Source: Brevundimonas aurantiaca | GTDB lineage: Bacteria; Pseudomonadota; Alphaproteobacteria; Caulobacterales; Caulobacteraceae | Assembly (NCBI RefSeq): GCF_014199955.1 | Contig: NZ_JACHOQ010000002.1 | Coordinates: 1-64,000 of the forward strand | Length of the DNA: 64,000 bases | Direction: 5' to 3' | Shown: piece by piece, positions 37,785 to 47,942 of the stretch | Layout: every line of letters begins with the position of its first letter | How positions within the stretch are numbered: the stretch's first letter is position 1 | The notes under the pieces: generated by a model | Databases searched by the model: none | What the model was told of the DNA's origin: nothing | What the model saw: only the letters and a program-made list of their open reading frames with translations | Translations under genes and position numbers: made by a program

Positions 37785-38939
37785 TCAGGCCGAGACCGGC
37801 ATCTCCACCGTCGCCGCCGCCTGGGCGGCCAAGCCTTCGCCTCGGCCGGTGAAGCCCAACCCTTCGGATGTGGTGGCCTTCACGCTGACGCAGTCCAGCG
37901 GCAAGGCCAGCAGATCGGCGATCCGTTCGCGCATGGCCTGCCGGTGCGGCTTCACCTTCGGACGTTCGCAGATCAGGGTCACGTCAACATTGACGATGCG
38001 GCCGCCGCGCGCCGCCACCAATTCGGCGGCGTGGATCAGAAACTGGTCGGAGGCGGCGCCCTTCCACTTCGGGTCGGTGGGGGGGAAATGATCGCCGATG
38101 TCGCCGGCGGCGATCGCTCCCAGCAGGGCGTCGGTCAAGGCGTGCAGCCCGGCGTCGGCGTCCGAATGGCCGATCAGGGTCTGATCATGAGGAATTTCGA
38201 TCCCGCACAGCCAAACTGAATCGCCGGGCCCCCAACGATGGACGTCGAAGCCAGCGCCCATGCGGGTCTGGTAGCGGGTCTCTTGCGACAGCAGGGCCTC
38301 GGCCATGGTGAAATCCTCGGGATAGGTCAGTTTCATTAGTCGGGCGTCGCCGGCGACCAGGGCGATCCGGCCGCCGTGGCGGCGCACCACCACGGCCTCG
38401 TCTGTCGGGGTCTCGGTCGGGTTCCAGGCGGCATAGGCCGATTCCAGGAGTCCACGGCGGAACGCCTGGGGGGTCTGAGCCCGCCAGAGGTCCTCGCGGT
38501 CCACCGCCTCGGCCATCAGCCCGTCCGATCCCCGACGCAGGCTGTCGGCGACGGGCAGGACGGGCAGGGCGCCGTCGGCCTGATCCAGGGCGGCGACCAC
38601 GCGGGCGATGACGGCGGCGTCCAACAGCGGCCGGGCGGCGTCGTGGACCAGCACGGGCTGGTCGTCGGGACAGGTGAGGGCCGCCAACCCCGCGCGAACG
38701 GACTCCGCCCGCGTCGTCCCGCCGACCACGGCGCGCCACCCCGTCAGCCCGTCCATCACCTCGGCGGCGCGATCCTGAGCGTCCGACGCTACGACCACGA
38801 CCAGCTCCTGGGCGCCGGCGTCCACAAGCGCTTGGGCGGACCAGCGCAGAACCGGCTTTCCGCCCAGGGTCCGCCACTGTTTTTCGCCGCCGGCCCGCGT
38901 TCCGGAACCGGCCGCGACAATGATGGCTGAGAAGATCAT
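37785..38939 (-). CDS. ispDF: Bifunctional IspD/IspF of isoprenoid synthesis
   Basis: 384 residues from ATG 38939 ([15 protein letters not shown]); the open frame upstream to 39014 lacks similarity. The N-terminal IspD domain (1-220) has the nucleotidyl-transfer loop [25 protein letters not shown] and TDEAVVV. The C-terminal IspF domain (about 225-384) has GAGFDVHRW, the metal site with [18 protein letters not shown], and [14 protein letters not shown]. It performs steps three and five of the MEP pathway (CDP-ME formation and the cyclisation to MEcPP). The fusion is usual in alphaproteobacteria. Confidence 0.95.
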   Translation of the reverse strand: MIFSAIIVAAGSGTRAGGEKQWRTLGGKPVLRWSAQALVDAGAQELVVVVASDAQDRAAEVMDGLTGWRAVVGGTTRAESVRAGLAALTCPDDQPVLVHDAARPLLDAAVIARVVAALDQADGALPVLPVADSLRRGSDGLMAEAVDREDLWRAQTPQAFRRGLLESAYAAWNPTETPTDEAVVVRRHGGRIALVAGDARLMKLTYPEDFTMAEALLSQETRYQTRMGAGFDVHRWGPGDSVWLCGIEIPHDQTLIGHSDADAGLHALTDALLGAIAAGDIGDHFPPTDPKWKGAASDQFLIHAAELVAARGGRIVNVDVTLICERPKVKPHRQAMRERIADLLALPLDCVSVKATTSEGLGFTGRGEGLAAQAAATVEMPVSA

Positions 38940-39031
38940 GCCGTCTTCTAGAGCGCGACGTTGAGCCGGGAAACCGTCAATCCGCGCTGTCGCGCTTGAC
39001 GAAAGGGCGCGCAATGCGGCGAAAGGCGGGA

Positions 39032-40087
39032 ATGTCCAAATCCTTGACCATCGGCGACGTCACCGTGCCCGGCCGCGTGCTGATGGCGCCGATGACCGGC
39101 GTCACCGATCTGCCGTTCCGCATCCTGGCCTCCAAACTGGGCGCGGCCTATGTGGCGACCGAGATGGTGGCGGCCAAGGAGCTGGCGCGGGCTCGGCCCG
39201 ACGTGGCGCGGCGCGCCGCCGTCGGCGCGGGCCTGCCGCTGACCGTGATCCAGCTTGTGGGGCGCGATCCGGGGCAGATGGCCGAGGGGGCGCGCATGGC
39301 CGAACAGGCCGGGGCGGACATCGTGGATCTGAACTTCGGCTGTCCGGCCAAGGAGGTGACGGGCTCGGCCGCCGGATCGGCCCTTATGCGGACGCCTGAC
39401 CTGGCCTGTCGCATCATGGAGGCCGTGGTGGGGGCCACCGGTCGTCCGGTCACGGTCAAGATGCGGCTGGGCTGGGACGACGACAGCCGAAACGCTGCGG
39501 ATCTGGCGACGCGGGCCGAGGCGCTCGGGGTCAAGGCGGTGACGGTCCATGGACGAACCCGCCAGCAGTTCTATACCGGAAGGGCGGACTGGGACGCCGT
39601 GGGCGCCGTAAAGGCGGCCGTTCGCATTCCCGTCATCGTCAACGGCGACATCGTCACGCCTGAAGACGCGCGCACGGCCCTTGAGCGGTCCGGCGCCGAC
39701 GGTCTGATGCTGGGACGAGGCGTCTACGGCCGGCCTTGGCTGGCGGCCCATTTGGAACAGGCGCTGAGCGGCGCGACGGCGCCCCAGGAGCCGGGGCCGG
39801 AGGCGCGACTGGCGATCGTGATCGACCATCTGAGGGCCTCGATCGACTTCTACGGCCTGCCGCTGGGGCTGAAGATGTTCCGCAAACATCTGGGCTGGTA
39901 CATCGAACAGGCGCCCTGGCCGGCCGATCCGCAACACCGTCGTCAGGCCAAGGCAAGAATTTGCCGCCTGGACGATCCAGCGGCCGTCGAGCAGGAAATG
40001 GCGGGGCTGTGGCGGCGAAATTTACCAGGCGATCTCAATTCGGCTGTTGAAACGCCGCCACAGTTCGCGGACACTGCTGTGGCATGA
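39032..40087 (+). CDS. dusB: tRNA-dihydrouridine synthase DusB (NifR3)
   Basis: 351 residues from ATG 39032 ([10 protein letters not shown]); a start at 38996 would add 12 residues. FMN-binding TIM barrel with [14 protein letters not shown], the catalytic cysteine in [20 protein letters not shown], the KMRLGWDD stretch, the [15 protein letters not shown] loop and [14 protein letters not shown]. It reduces specific uridines in tRNA. In many alphaproteobacteria this gene precedes ntrBC; here its stop overlaps the ATG of ntrY directly. Confidence 0.94.
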   Translation: MSKSLTIGDVTVPGRVLMAPMTGVTDLPFRILASKLGAAYVATEMVAAKELARARPDVARRAAVGAGLPLTVIQLVGRDPGQMAEGARMAEQAGADIVDLNFGCPAKEVTGSAAGSALMRTPDLACRIMEAVVGATGRPVTVKMRLGWDDDSRNAADLATRAEALGVKAVTVHGRTRQQFYTGRADWDAVGAVKAAVRIPVIVNGDIVTPEDARTALERSGADGLMLGRGVYGRPWLAAHLEQALSGATAPQEPGPEARLAIVIDHLRASIDFYGLPLGLKMFRKHLGWYIEQAPWPADPQHRRQAKARICRLDDPAAVEQEMAGLWRRNLPGDLNSAVETPPQFADTAVA

Positions 40088-42351
40088 CGGATACGCCCTC
40101 AGCCGTGACCTCTCGCACCGACCCTTCGTCGGGCGACGAGTCGTTCTGGGGGCGTTTCGAAACCGAGCGGGCGCGGGCGGCCTTCGGTTTAGCCTACGCC
40201 TTGGCCGTTATCGTTACGGCGGCGGCGGTATGGCTGGTCGCGGTGGCGCCGGGCGCCAGCGCCGGTGCGGCGCGAGGATCGGCCGGTCAGATCGTGCTGT
40301 TCGTCCTGATCGCCAATCTGATCCTGATTTCGGGTCTGGCCTTCATCGTGGGACGTCGCGTCCTGGTCCTAGCCCGCAGCACCAGCGAAGCGGGTTCGCG
40401 CCTGCACCTGCGGTTCGTGGCCCTGTTCTCGACGGTGGCGGTGATTCCGGCGGTTCTCATCGCCCTGGTCTTCGGTGTGCTCGTGACGCGGGGGGTCGAT
40501 CAATGGTTCAGTCAGAACGTCCAGGCCTCGGTCGAAAACGGCGCCGTGGTCGGGCGCGCCTACATCCAGGACGTCGCCACAGCCGTCGATGCGGATCTCG
40601 TCACGATCGCGGATCAACTGACCAGCGCACGCGGACTGTTCGACGACCGTATTCAGTTCAACGACGCCTTGGCTCAGATCGGAGACATCTTCGGCTATCC
40701 CGCGATCTATATTCTTGACGGTGATCGGGAGGTGCTGGCGCGAGCCGAAGGACCGGGGGCGCCGCCCTATCTGGCTCCGCCGCGTTCCTATCTGGAAGAC
40801 GCCGTCCAGGGCGGCAAGCCGCCGACGGACGTCACCCAGCACCCCGACACCGTGCGCTCCCTGATCGCTCTGCCAGCCTATGGCGACGCCTATCTTTATC
40901 TGGTGCGGCCGCTCCAGGACGGTCTGGTGGCGCGAATGAACGCCTCGAGCCAGTCGATCCAGGCCTATCGCGAAGCCCAGGAGAGCCGCGCCCGAATTCA
41001 ATCGGCCTTCATTCTCAGCTATCTGGAGACCGCCCTGCTGGTTCTGGTTGGAGCGGTCTGGCTGGGCATGTCGGCGGCCAGCAGCATTTCGGTCCCGATC
41101 GGGCGGCTGGTGAAGGCGGCCGGCCAGGTGGCGGCGGGCGACTTCAGCGCCCGGGTGGACAGCGACGGGGCGCCAGGTGAAATCGCCACCCTGTCGGAGG
41201 CCTTCAACCGCATGACGGGCGATCTTCAGGCCCAGCAGTCGGCGCTGAAGGCGGCCAGCGAAGACGCCCAGGATCGCAGCCGTTTCATCGAGACGGTGCT
41301 GTCCGGCGTCAGCGCCGGGGTGATCGGTCTGGATCGGCGCGGACGAATCTCGGCCATCAACGACAGCGCCCTGCAACTGCTGCACATCGAAGAGGCCGAG
41401 GTTCTCGGCCGTGAACTGGCGACCCTGTCGCCCGAGCTCAGCGATCTGGTCGGACGGGTCGAGGCCCATATAGAAGAGGACATAGATCTGAGCCGCGAAG
41501 GCGAGACCCTGCGTCTGCGCGTGCGCATCGAGGGCGGTCAGGGCGGCGAGATGGTGCTGACCTTCGACGACATCACCCGGCTGGTCACGGCCCAGCGCAA
41601 CGCCGCCTGGCGCGACGTGGCGCGGCGTATCGCCCATGAGATCAAGAATCCCCTGACCCCGATCCAACTGTCGGCCGAAAGGCTGAGGCGGAAATACAGG
41701 GACAAGGTGGACGAGGTGGAGATCTTCGACCGCTGCACCGACACCATCATCCGCCAGGTGGGGGACATCGGCCGGATGGTGGACGAATTCTCGTCCTTCG
41801 CCCGCATGCCCGCGCCGCGTTTCGGGGCGGCCAACCCCGCCGAAATGCTGCGAGAGGCGGTGTTCGCCCAGCGGGTGGCGGCGGCCGACATCGGCGTGGA
41901 CCTGATCGAACCCCTGCCCAGGACGAGCCTGCGGTGCGACGCCCGGATGGTGGGACAGGCGCTGGTCAACATCCTGAAGAACGCGGGCGAATCCGTGGCG
42001 GCGCGCCGTGCCGCCGAAGGCGCAGCGCCCGGACCTGAGGCGGCGGCCATAATCGCCTCCCTGATCATCGAGAACGAGACGGCCGTCTTTGTGGTGGAGG
42101 ACGACGGCGTCGGCCTTCCCGCCAAGGACCGCGATCGCCTGATCGAACCCTATGTCACCACGCGCGAAAAGGGCACGGGCCTGGGCCTGGCCATCGTCAA
42201 ACGCATCTGCGAGGACCACGGCGGCGAGCTGAAGCTGGCGGACGCCGAGACCCTGCGCGGCGCGCGCGTGTGCCTGATCTTCCCCCTGAAACCCCACGGC
42301 AAGACCGGCGATGTGACGGAGCGCAAGCTCCAGAGCGTCGTCGCCGAATAA
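40084..42351 (+). CDS. ntrY: NtrY, membrane sensor histidine kinase of nitrogen/redox regulation
   Basis: 755 residues, ATGA overlap with dusB. Several N-terminal membrane helices (three within the first about 150 residues and one near residue 320) bracket a periplasmic domain. HAMP follows (SVPIGRLVKAAGQVAAGDF), then a PAS domain (about 400-510), HisKA with ARRIAHEIKNPLTPIQLSAERL (phospho-histidine in AHEIKN), and HATPase with ILKNAGES, VEDDGVGLP and GTGLGLAIVKRI. The partner is ntrX, 10 bp downstream. In Caulobacterales and Brucella relatives NtrYX affects nitrogen, redox and envelope control. Confidence 0.94.
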   Translation: MTDTPSAVTSRTDPSSGDESFWGRFETERARAAFGLAYALAVIVTAAAVWLVAVAPGASAGAARGSAGQIVLFVLIANLILISGLAFIVGRRVLVLARSTSEAGSRLHLRFVALFSTVAVIPAVLIALVFGVLVTRGVDQWFSQNVQASVENGAVVGRAYIQDVATAVDADLVTIADQLTSARGLFDDRIQFNDALAQIGDIFGYPAIYILDGDREVLARAEGPGAPPYLAPPRSYLEDAVQGGKPPTDVTQHPDTVRSLIALPAYGDAYLYLVRPLQDGLVARMNASSQSIQAYREAQESRARIQSAFILSYLETALLVLVGAVWLGMSAASSISVPIGRLVKAAGQVAAGDFSARVDSDGAPGEIATLSEAFNRMTGDLQAQQSALKAASEDAQDRSRFIETVLSGVSAGVIGLDRRGRISAINDSALQLLHIEEAEVLGRELATLSPELSDLVGRVEAHIEEDIDLSREGETLRLRVRIEGGQGGEMVLTFDDITRLVTAQRNAAWRDVARRIAHEIKNPLTPIQLSAERLRRKYRDKVDEVEIFDRCTDTIIRQVGDIGRMVDEFSSFARMPAPRFGAANPAEMLREAVFAQRVAAADIGVDLIEPLPRTSLRCDARMVGQALVNILKNAGESVAARRAAEGAAPGPEAAAIIASLIIENETAVFVVEDDGVGLPAKDRDRLIEPYVTTREKGTGLGLAIVKRICEDHGGELKLADAETLRGARVCLIFPLKPHGKTGDVTERKLQSVVAE

Positions 42352-42361
42352 GCGAGGCAAG

Positions 42362-43768
42362 ATGCGACCTACCGGTTCCGACATTCTGGTCGTCGACGAC
42401 GAGGCGGACATCCGCGATCTGGTTTCGGGCCTGCTCGAGGATGAGGGGCACGCCGTGCGCGTGGCCGCCAATTCCGACGAGGCCCTGGCGGCGATCCGCG
42501 CACGGAAGCCCTCGCTGGCGATCCTCGACATCTGGATGCAGGGCGGCGGTCTGGACGGGCTGGAACTGCTGGAGGTGGTCAAGGAGATCGACCCCGACCT
42601 GCCGGTGGTGATGATCTCGGGCCACGGCAATATCGAGACGGCGGTGACCGCGCTGAAGCGCGGCGCCTATGACTTCATCGAAAAGCCGTTCAAGTCGGAT
42701 CGGCTGGTGGTGGTGGTCGAGCGGGCGATCGAGGCGGCGACGCTGAAACGCGAGAACCGCCGTCTGCGCGCGCAGACGATGACGCCGTCCGGCCTGATCG
42801 GCCGCTCCCAGGCGGCCCAGGCCCTGCGCAGCACCATCGCCAAGGTGGCCCAGGCCAACAGCCGGGTGCTGATTTCCGGTCCGGCCGGGTCGGGCAAGGA
42901 GCTTGTGGCGCGTCAGATCCACGAAGCCAGCCCGCGCGCGCGCGCCGAGTTCGTCGCCATCTCGGCCGCCGGAATGACGCCCGAGCGACTGGACGTCGAA
43001 CTGTTCGGGGAAGAGGGACAGGACGGCCGGCCGCGCAAGATCGGGGTGTTCGAGCGGGCGCACAACGGCACCCTCTATCTGGACGAGATCAGCGACATGC
43101 CGCGTGAGAGCCAGAGCCGCATCCTGCGGGTTCTGGTGGATCAGCGCTTCCGTCGGGTCGGCGGCGAACAGGACGTGCAGGTCGATGTGCGCGTCGTCAC
43201 ATCCACTTCGCGAGACCTGAAGACGGAGATTGCCGAAGGCCGGTTCCGTGAGGACCTGTTCCACCGCCTGAACGTCGTGCCGATCCGGGTGCCGGCCCTG
43301 TCGGAGCGGCGCGAGGACATCGCCGAACTGGTCGACTATTTCGTCGAGACCATCAGCGCGTCCCAGGGCCTGCCGCGCCGGATCGTCGGCGAGGACGCGG
43401 TGGCGGTGCTTCAGGTCCATCCCTGGCCGGGCAACATCCGCCAGCTGCGCAACAACATCGAGCGGCTGCTGATCCTGGCGACAGGCGATCCGAACGAGCC
43501 GATCACCGCCGACATGCTGCCGCAGGAGGTCGCCACCTCGAACAGCCCGTCCTCCAGCCTGGGGGCGGAGCGCACCATCGCCCTGCCGCTGCGCGAGGCG
43601 CGCGAGGTGTTCGAACGCGAGTATCTGGCCGCCCAGATCATGCGCTTCGGCGGCAACATCTCCCGCACCGCCGCCTTCATCGGCATGGAGCGGTCGGCTC
43701 TGCATAGAAAGCTGAAGTCGCTGGGTGTTTCTCCCGCGCGAGGCGGAGATGAGGACGAGGCCGACTGA
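42362..43768 (+). CDS. ntrX: NtrX response regulator with an atypical AAA+ domain
   Basis: 468 residues. Receiver domain: VVDDEADIRD, the phospho-acceptor in LAILDIWMQGGGLDG, and the lysine in DFIEKPFKSD. The AAA+ domain begins with GLIGRSQAAQALR and Walker A SGPAGSGKELVARQIH. The segment where sigma-54 activators carry GAFTGA is replaced (ELFGEEGQDGRPRKIGVFE), so contact with sigma-54 is doubtful. Walker B is GTLYLDEISDMP. A Fis-type HTH closes the protein (NISRTAAFIGMERSALHRKL). The stop overlaps the ATG of the aminotransferase. It works with NtrY. Confidence 0.93.
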   Translation: MRPTGSDILVVDDEADIRDLVSGLLEDEGHAVRVAANSDEALAAIRARKPSLAILDIWMQGGGLDGLELLEVVKEIDPDLPVVMISGHGNIETAVTALKRGAYDFIEKPFKSDRLVVVVERAIEAATLKRENRRLRAQTMTPSGLIGRSQAAQALRSTIAKVAQANSRVLISGPAGSGKELVARQIHEASPRARAEFVAISAAGMTPERLDVELFGEEGQDGRPRKIGVFERAHNGTLYLDEISDMPRESQSRILRVLVDQRFRRVGGEQDVQVDVRVVTSTSRDLKTEIAEGRFREDLFHRLNVVPIRVPALSERREDIAELVDYFVETISASQGLPRRIVGEDAVAVLQVHPWPGNIRQLRNNIERLLILATGDPNEPITADMLPQEVATSNSPSSSLGAERTIALPLREAREVFEREYLAAQIMRFGGNISRTAAFIGMERSALHRKLKSLGVSPARGGDEDEAD

Positions 43769-44631
43769 TGTCCCGCGTCGCCTATGTGAATGGAACCTAT
43801 CAGCCGCACGGCGAAGCCGTGGTCCATGTGGAGGATCGGGGCTTTCAGTTCGCCGACGGGGTCTATGAGGTCTGGTCCGTGTTCGACGGTCGGCTGGCGG
43901 ATTTCGACGGCCATATGACGCGGCTGCATCGCAGCCTCAATGAACTGCGCATCGACATTCCCATGTCGGTCGCCGCCCTGACGCGGGTGCTGCGCGAGAC
44001 GATCCGGCGCAACCGGGTGAAGAACGGCATCGTCTACCTGCAGGTCACGCGCGGCACGGCGCGGCGCGACCATCCCTTTCCCGCGCCGGGGACGCCGCCC
44101 AGCGTCATCGTCACCGCCAAGTCCATCTCGCCCGCACGAGGAGAAGCTCAGGCGAAAAAGGGCGTCGCCGTCCTGACCCAGCCCGACATCCGGTGGGGAA
44201 GATGCGACATCAAGACGGTGGGTCTGCTGCCGAACATCCTGGCCAAACAGGCGGCGCGGGAGGCCGGGGCCTATGAGGCCTGGTTCGTCGACGACATGGG
44301 CCTCGTGACCGAAGGCTCCTCGACCAACGCCTGGATCGTGGATGAGCACGGCAAGCTGCGGACCCGCGACACCCAGGCCAACATCCTGAAGGGCTGCACG
44401 CGCACCACCCTGATGACCCTGATCGAGGAACAGGGCCTCGAACTGGACGAGCGCCCCTTCAGCGTCGAGGACGTCAAGCGCGCGCGCGAAGCCTTCTTCA
44501 CGGCCGCCGGCGCTTTCGTGACCCCGGCGATTTCGATCGACGGAACCAAGATCGGGGACGGCAAGCCGGGGCCGATTACGTTGAAGCTGCGGCGGCTCTA
44601 TCTTGAACGCGCGCGTCGAGAGGCCATTTAG
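43768..44631 (+). CDS. dat: D-amino-acid (class IV) aminotransferase
   Basis: 287 residues, TGATG overlap with ntrX. Fold-type IV PLP enzyme: [29 protein letters not shown] at the start, [13 protein letters not shown], the PLP lysine in [16 protein letters not shown], and the phosphate-binding [16 protein letters not shown]. It interconverts D-amino acids and 2-oxo acids. Branched-chain aminotransferase or ADC lyase relatives share the fold, but the sequence around the lysine is D-AAT-like. It sits in the ntrYX-hfq row, a conserved order with no clear functional reason. Confidence 0.88.
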   Translation: MSRVAYVNGTYQPHGEAVVHVEDRGFQFADGVYEVWSVFDGRLADFDGHMTRLHRSLNELRIDIPMSVAALTRVLRETIRRNRVKNGIVYLQVTRGTARRDHPFPAPGTPPSVIVTAKSISPARGEAQAKKGVAVLTQPDIRWGRCDIKTVGLLPNILAKQAAREAGAYEAWFVDDMGLVTEGSSTNAWIVDEHGKLRTRDTQANILKGCTRTTLMTLIEEQGLELDERPFSVEDVKRAREAFFTAAGAFVTPAISIDGTKIGDGKPGPITLKLRRLYLERARREAI

Positions 44632-44735
44632 GGCGTTGCCGGAGCGGGGAGGCGGCGTCTAAGGTCGCTGCCGGCCCGTTCGGCCCCGACGCCCCTCCCA
44701 TGGCGACGAACAACCAAGAACAGGAAAAACCTGCC

Positions 44736-44981
44736 ATGTCGCAAGACAAACGCCAGAACCTTCAGGACACCTTCCTCAACTCGGTCCGCAAGACCAAGAC
44801 GCCGCTGACCATCTTCCTGGTCAACGGAGTAAAGTTGCAGGGCATCGTGACCTGGTTCGACAACTTCTGTGTGCTGCTGCGCCGCGACGGCCAGTCCCAG
44901 CTGGTGTACAAGCACGCCATCTCCACCATCATGCCGTCCGCGCCCGTGCAGCTGTACGAGCCCGACGCCGAAGACGATTGA
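44736..44981 (+). CDS. hfq: RNA chaperone Hfq
   Basis: 81 residues from ATG 44736 ([19 protein letters not shown]), chosen over an ATG at 44700 because AGGAAA lies just upstream and Hfq proteins begin here. The Sm1 motif region [17 protein letters not shown] and the Sm2 motif YKHAIST are intact. A short acidic tail (YEPDAEDD) follows. Hfq hexamers pair sRNAs with mRNAs. The stop is followed at once by the TTG of hflX. Confidence 0.97.
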   Translation: MSQDKRQNLQDTFLNSVRKTKTPLTIFLVNGVKLQGIVTWFDNFCVLLRRDGQSQLVYKHAISTIMPSAPVQLYEPDAEDD

Positions 44982-46295
44982 TTGACCCAAAAACTGATTG
45001 ATCACGCCGCCCCGGTTCAGCGGGCGGTCGTCATCCACCCCGACGGACGGTCGGAGTCGCCGCGCCTGGCCGAAGAACGCCTCGAAGAAGCGTCCGGCCT
45101 GGCCCGTGCCCTGGACCTCGACATCCGGGGCGAAGAGATCGTGCGCGTGCGCAAGGTCGCGCCGGCGACCCTGTTCGGATCGGGCAAGGTGGACGAACTG
45201 GCCGCCCTGATGCGGGCGGCCGAGGCCGATGTGGCCGTCATCGACGACGCCCTGACGCCCGTTCAGCAGCGCAATCTGGAGCAGGCTTGGGAGGTCAAGG
45301 TCATCGACCGCACCGGCCTGATCCTGGAAATCTTCGGCCGCCGTGCGCGGACCAAGGAAGGTCGGCTGCAAGTCGAACTGGCGCGGCTCGACTATGAACG
45401 GTCGCGTCTGGTGCGGACCTGGACTCACCTGGAGCGCCAGCGCGGCGGCACCGGCTCGACCGGCGGCCCCGGCGAAACCCAGATCGAGCTGGACCGGCGT
45501 CTGATCGCTGACCGGATCGTGCGGCTGAAGGCCGAGCTGGAGGAGGTGCGCCGCACGCGCGGTCTGCACCGCAAACAGCGCCAGAAGGTCCCGTTCCCGA
45601 CCGTCGCCCTCGTCGGCTACACCAATGCGGGCAAGTCGACGCTTTTCAACCGATTGACGGGATCGGAGGTCTTCGCCAAGGATCTGTTGTTCGCCACCCT
45701 GGACACGACCCAGCGCACCATCCGCCTGCCGCAGGGCCGGCCGGCCATTGTAGCGGATACGGTCGGCTTCATCTCCGACCTGCCGCACGAACTGGTCGAA
45801 AGCTTCCGCGCCACCCTCGAAGAGGTGGGCGAGGCCGATCTGATCCTGCACGTCCGCGATATCGCCTCGGCCGACAGCGACGCCCAGGCCAAGGATGTGG
45901 AGGCCGTGCTGAAACAGATCGAGACTCCCGAGGGCAAGACCCGTCGGGTGCTGGAGGTCTGGAACAAGATCGACCTGCTGGACGAGGAGGCCCGCGAGAC
46001 CATTCTTGGTCAGGCCGAACGTCTGGCCAAGGACGGTGAGGCGGTCGCCGTCTCGGCCTGGACGGGCGAGGGGATCGAACGCCTGCGCCAGACCATCGCC
46101 GGCCTGATCGACGACGATCCGGAGACGCGCCTGACCCTGTCGCCCGAACAGGGCGAGGCGCTGGCCTGGCTTTATGAACATGGCCGGGTGACGAGGCGGG
46201 ACGCGGAGGAGGATGGCCGCACCCATGTCACAGTGAGGCTTCATCCTGCCGCCCTGGGGCGGTTCGAGCGCCTGTATCCCGGCCTGACCGACTGA
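44982..46295 (+). CDS. hflX: HflX GTPase
   Basis: 437 residues with a TTG start immediately after the hfq stop (GATTGATTG). N-terminal HflX domain with GSGKVDEL and VFNRTLTP-equivalent VIDDALTPVQQRNLE, a helical glycine-rich linker (RGGTGSTGGPGETQIELDRR), then the G domain with Walker A ALVGYTNAGKSTLFN, DTVGFISDLP and NKID. HflX splits stalled ribosomes under stress. It forms a co-transcribed pair with hfq, as is common. Confidence 0.95.
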   Translation: MTQKLIDHAAPVQRAVVIHPDGRSESPRLAEERLEEASGLARALDLDIRGEEIVRVRKVAPATLFGSGKVDELAALMRAAEADVAVIDDALTPVQQRNLEQAWEVKVIDRTGLILEIFGRRARTKEGRLQVELARLDYERSRLVRTWTHLERQRGGTGSTGGPGETQIELDRRLIADRIVRLKAELEEVRRTRGLHRKQRQKVPFPTVALVGYTNAGKSTLFNRLTGSEVFAKDLLFATLDTTQRTIRLPQGRPAIVADTVGFISDLPHELVESFRATLEEVGEADLILHVRDIASADSDAQAKDVEAVLKQIETPEGKTRRVLEVWNKIDLLDEEARETILGQAERLAKDGEAVAVSAWTGEGIERLRQTIAGLIDDDPETRLTLSPEQGEALAWLYEHGRVTRRDAEEDGRTHVTVRLHPAALGRFERLYPGLTD

Positions 46296-46298
46296 ACC

Positions 46299-47939
46299 AT
46301 GCATCTGATCGAGACCGTCCTGCTGCTGCTTCTGGCCGTCGTGGTGTCGGGATCGGTCGCGCGGATCACCCGTATCGCCCTGCCGCTGGTGCAGATCGGT
46401 CTGGGGGCCGCCATCGTCCTGGCGACCGGGACGACGGTCGATCTGAAGCCGGACATCTTCTTTCTGCTGTTCCTGCCGCCCCTGCTGTTTCTGGACGGTT
46501 GGCGCATCCCCAAGGAGGCCCTGTTTCGCGACCGGGCCGTGATCCTGGAACTGGCCCTGGGGCTGGTGCTGTTCACCGTCATCGGCCTGGGCTTCATGAT
46601 CTGGTGGATGATCCCCGAGATGCCCTTGCCGGTGGCCTTCGCCCTGGCGGCGATCCTGTCTCCGACCGACCCAATCGCCGTCCAGGCCATCGCTGCGCGG
46701 GCCCCGATACCCAAGCGGCTGATGCATATTCTGGAAGGGGAGTCGCTGCTGAACGACGCCACGGGCTTGACCTGTATGCGGATCGCGGTCGTGGCGGCGA
46801 CCACCGGCGCCTTTTCCTTGGGCGGGGCGGTGGCGACCTTCGCCTGGCTGTCTGTGGTCGGGGTGGCGACGGGCGTGCTGGTCACAATCGCCATCAGCTA
46901 CGTCAAGGGTTTCGTCAGTCGGCGCTGGGGCGAGGATGTCGGGGCGCAGATCCTGGTCAGCCTGCTGATCCCCTTCGCCGCCTATCTGGTCGCGGAAGAG
47001 CTGAGGGCGTCGGGCATATTGGCCGCCGTGGCGGCGGGCGTGACCATGAGCTTCACCGAGCGGGGCGGCGGCGTAGGCGGCCAGTCCCTGGCCATGACCC
47101 GCATCCGGCGCGGGGTGGTGTGGGACACGGTCCAGTTCGTCGCCAACGGCATCATCTTCGTGATTCTGGGCCAGCAGATGCCTTCAATAATGGCGCGCGC
47201 GGCCGAGGTGGTGCGGGGCACCAGCCGGCCCGAGGTCTGGTGGCTGGCTGTCTATGTCCTGGCCATTGTCGCGGCCCTGGCGGCCTTGCGTTTCGTCTGG
47301 GTGTGGACGTCGCTGAGGCTGACCCTGTTTCGGCGCCGCCATCGCGGGCCGCCGCCCAAGGTCGGACTGCGGCTGACCATGGTCATGTCTCTGGCGGGGG
47401 TGCGGGGCGCCATCACCCTGGCGGGCATCCTGACCGTGCCCTTCTTCCTCGCGGACGGCTCGCCGATGCCGTCCCGCAATCTGGCGATCTTCCTGGCGGC
47501 TGGGGTGATCATCGTCTCCCTGCTGCTCGCCACCTTCGCCTTGCCGCGTCTGATGAAGGGGGTGGAGCTGCCCCCCGAACCGTCACAGGAGCGGGAAGAG
47601 GACAGAGGGCGCGTCGCTGCCGCCTCGGCCGCCCTGCGCGCCCTGGAGGATGCGTCCCACGCCATGGCCGAGGGCAAGGCCAACCCTGACCTCTATTCCG
47701 ACGTCGCCAGTCGGATCATGGAAATCTACCGCCGCCGCATCGAGACCCATACCCGCACGGAAGAGGACGACGCGGCCGTGGCGCGCAAGATCGATCAGGT
47801 GGAGCGCAAGCTCTGGCTGGCGGCGCTCGCGGCGGAGCGGGAAGAACTCGGCCGGATGGCGCGCTCACGCCGGCTGGACGAGGTGACGGCGCGCAAGATG
47901 ATCCGCGAGGTCGATCTGCAGGAACTGCGCTACCTCTGA
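46299..47939 (+). CDS. CPA1-family Na+(K+)/H+ antiporter
   Basis: 546 residues, ATG 3 bp after hflX. About twelve membrane helices in the first 420 residues, with the CPA1 motifs PPLLFLDGW, ILSPTDPIAVQAIA and EGESLLNDATGL (the acidic residue of the transport site). A charged cytosolic tail (about 425-546) is rich in ARG and GLU (RRIETHTRTEEDDAAVARK). It exchanges Na+ or K+ for protons in the inner membrane. It converges with the HAD gene only 3 bp away. Confidence 0.88.
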   Translation: MHLIETVLLLLLAVVVSGSVARITRIALPLVQIGLGAAIVLATGTTVDLKPDIFFLLFLPPLLFLDGWRIPKEALFRDRAVILELALGLVLFTVIGLGFMIWWMIPEMPLPVAFALAAILSPTDPIAVQAIAARAPIPKRLMHILEGESLLNDATGLTCMRIAVVAATTGAFSLGGAVATFAWLSVVGVATGVLVTIAISYVKGFVSRRWGEDVGAQILVSLLIPFAAYLVAEELRASGILAAVAAGVTMSFTERGGGVGGQSLAMTRIRRGVVWDTVQFVANGIIFVILGQQMPSIMARAAEVVRGTSRPEVWWLAVYVLAIVAALAALRFVWVWTSLRLTLFRRRHRGPPPKVGLRLTMVMSLAGVRGAITLAGILTVPFFLADGSPMPSRNLAIFLAAGVIIVSLLLATFALPRLMKGVELPPEPSQEREEDRGRVAAASAALRALEDASHAMAEGKANPDLYSDVASRIMEIYRRRIETHTRTEEDDAAVARKIDQVERKLWLAALAAEREELGRMARSRRLDEVTARKMIREVDLQELRYL

Positions 47940-47942
47940 CCT

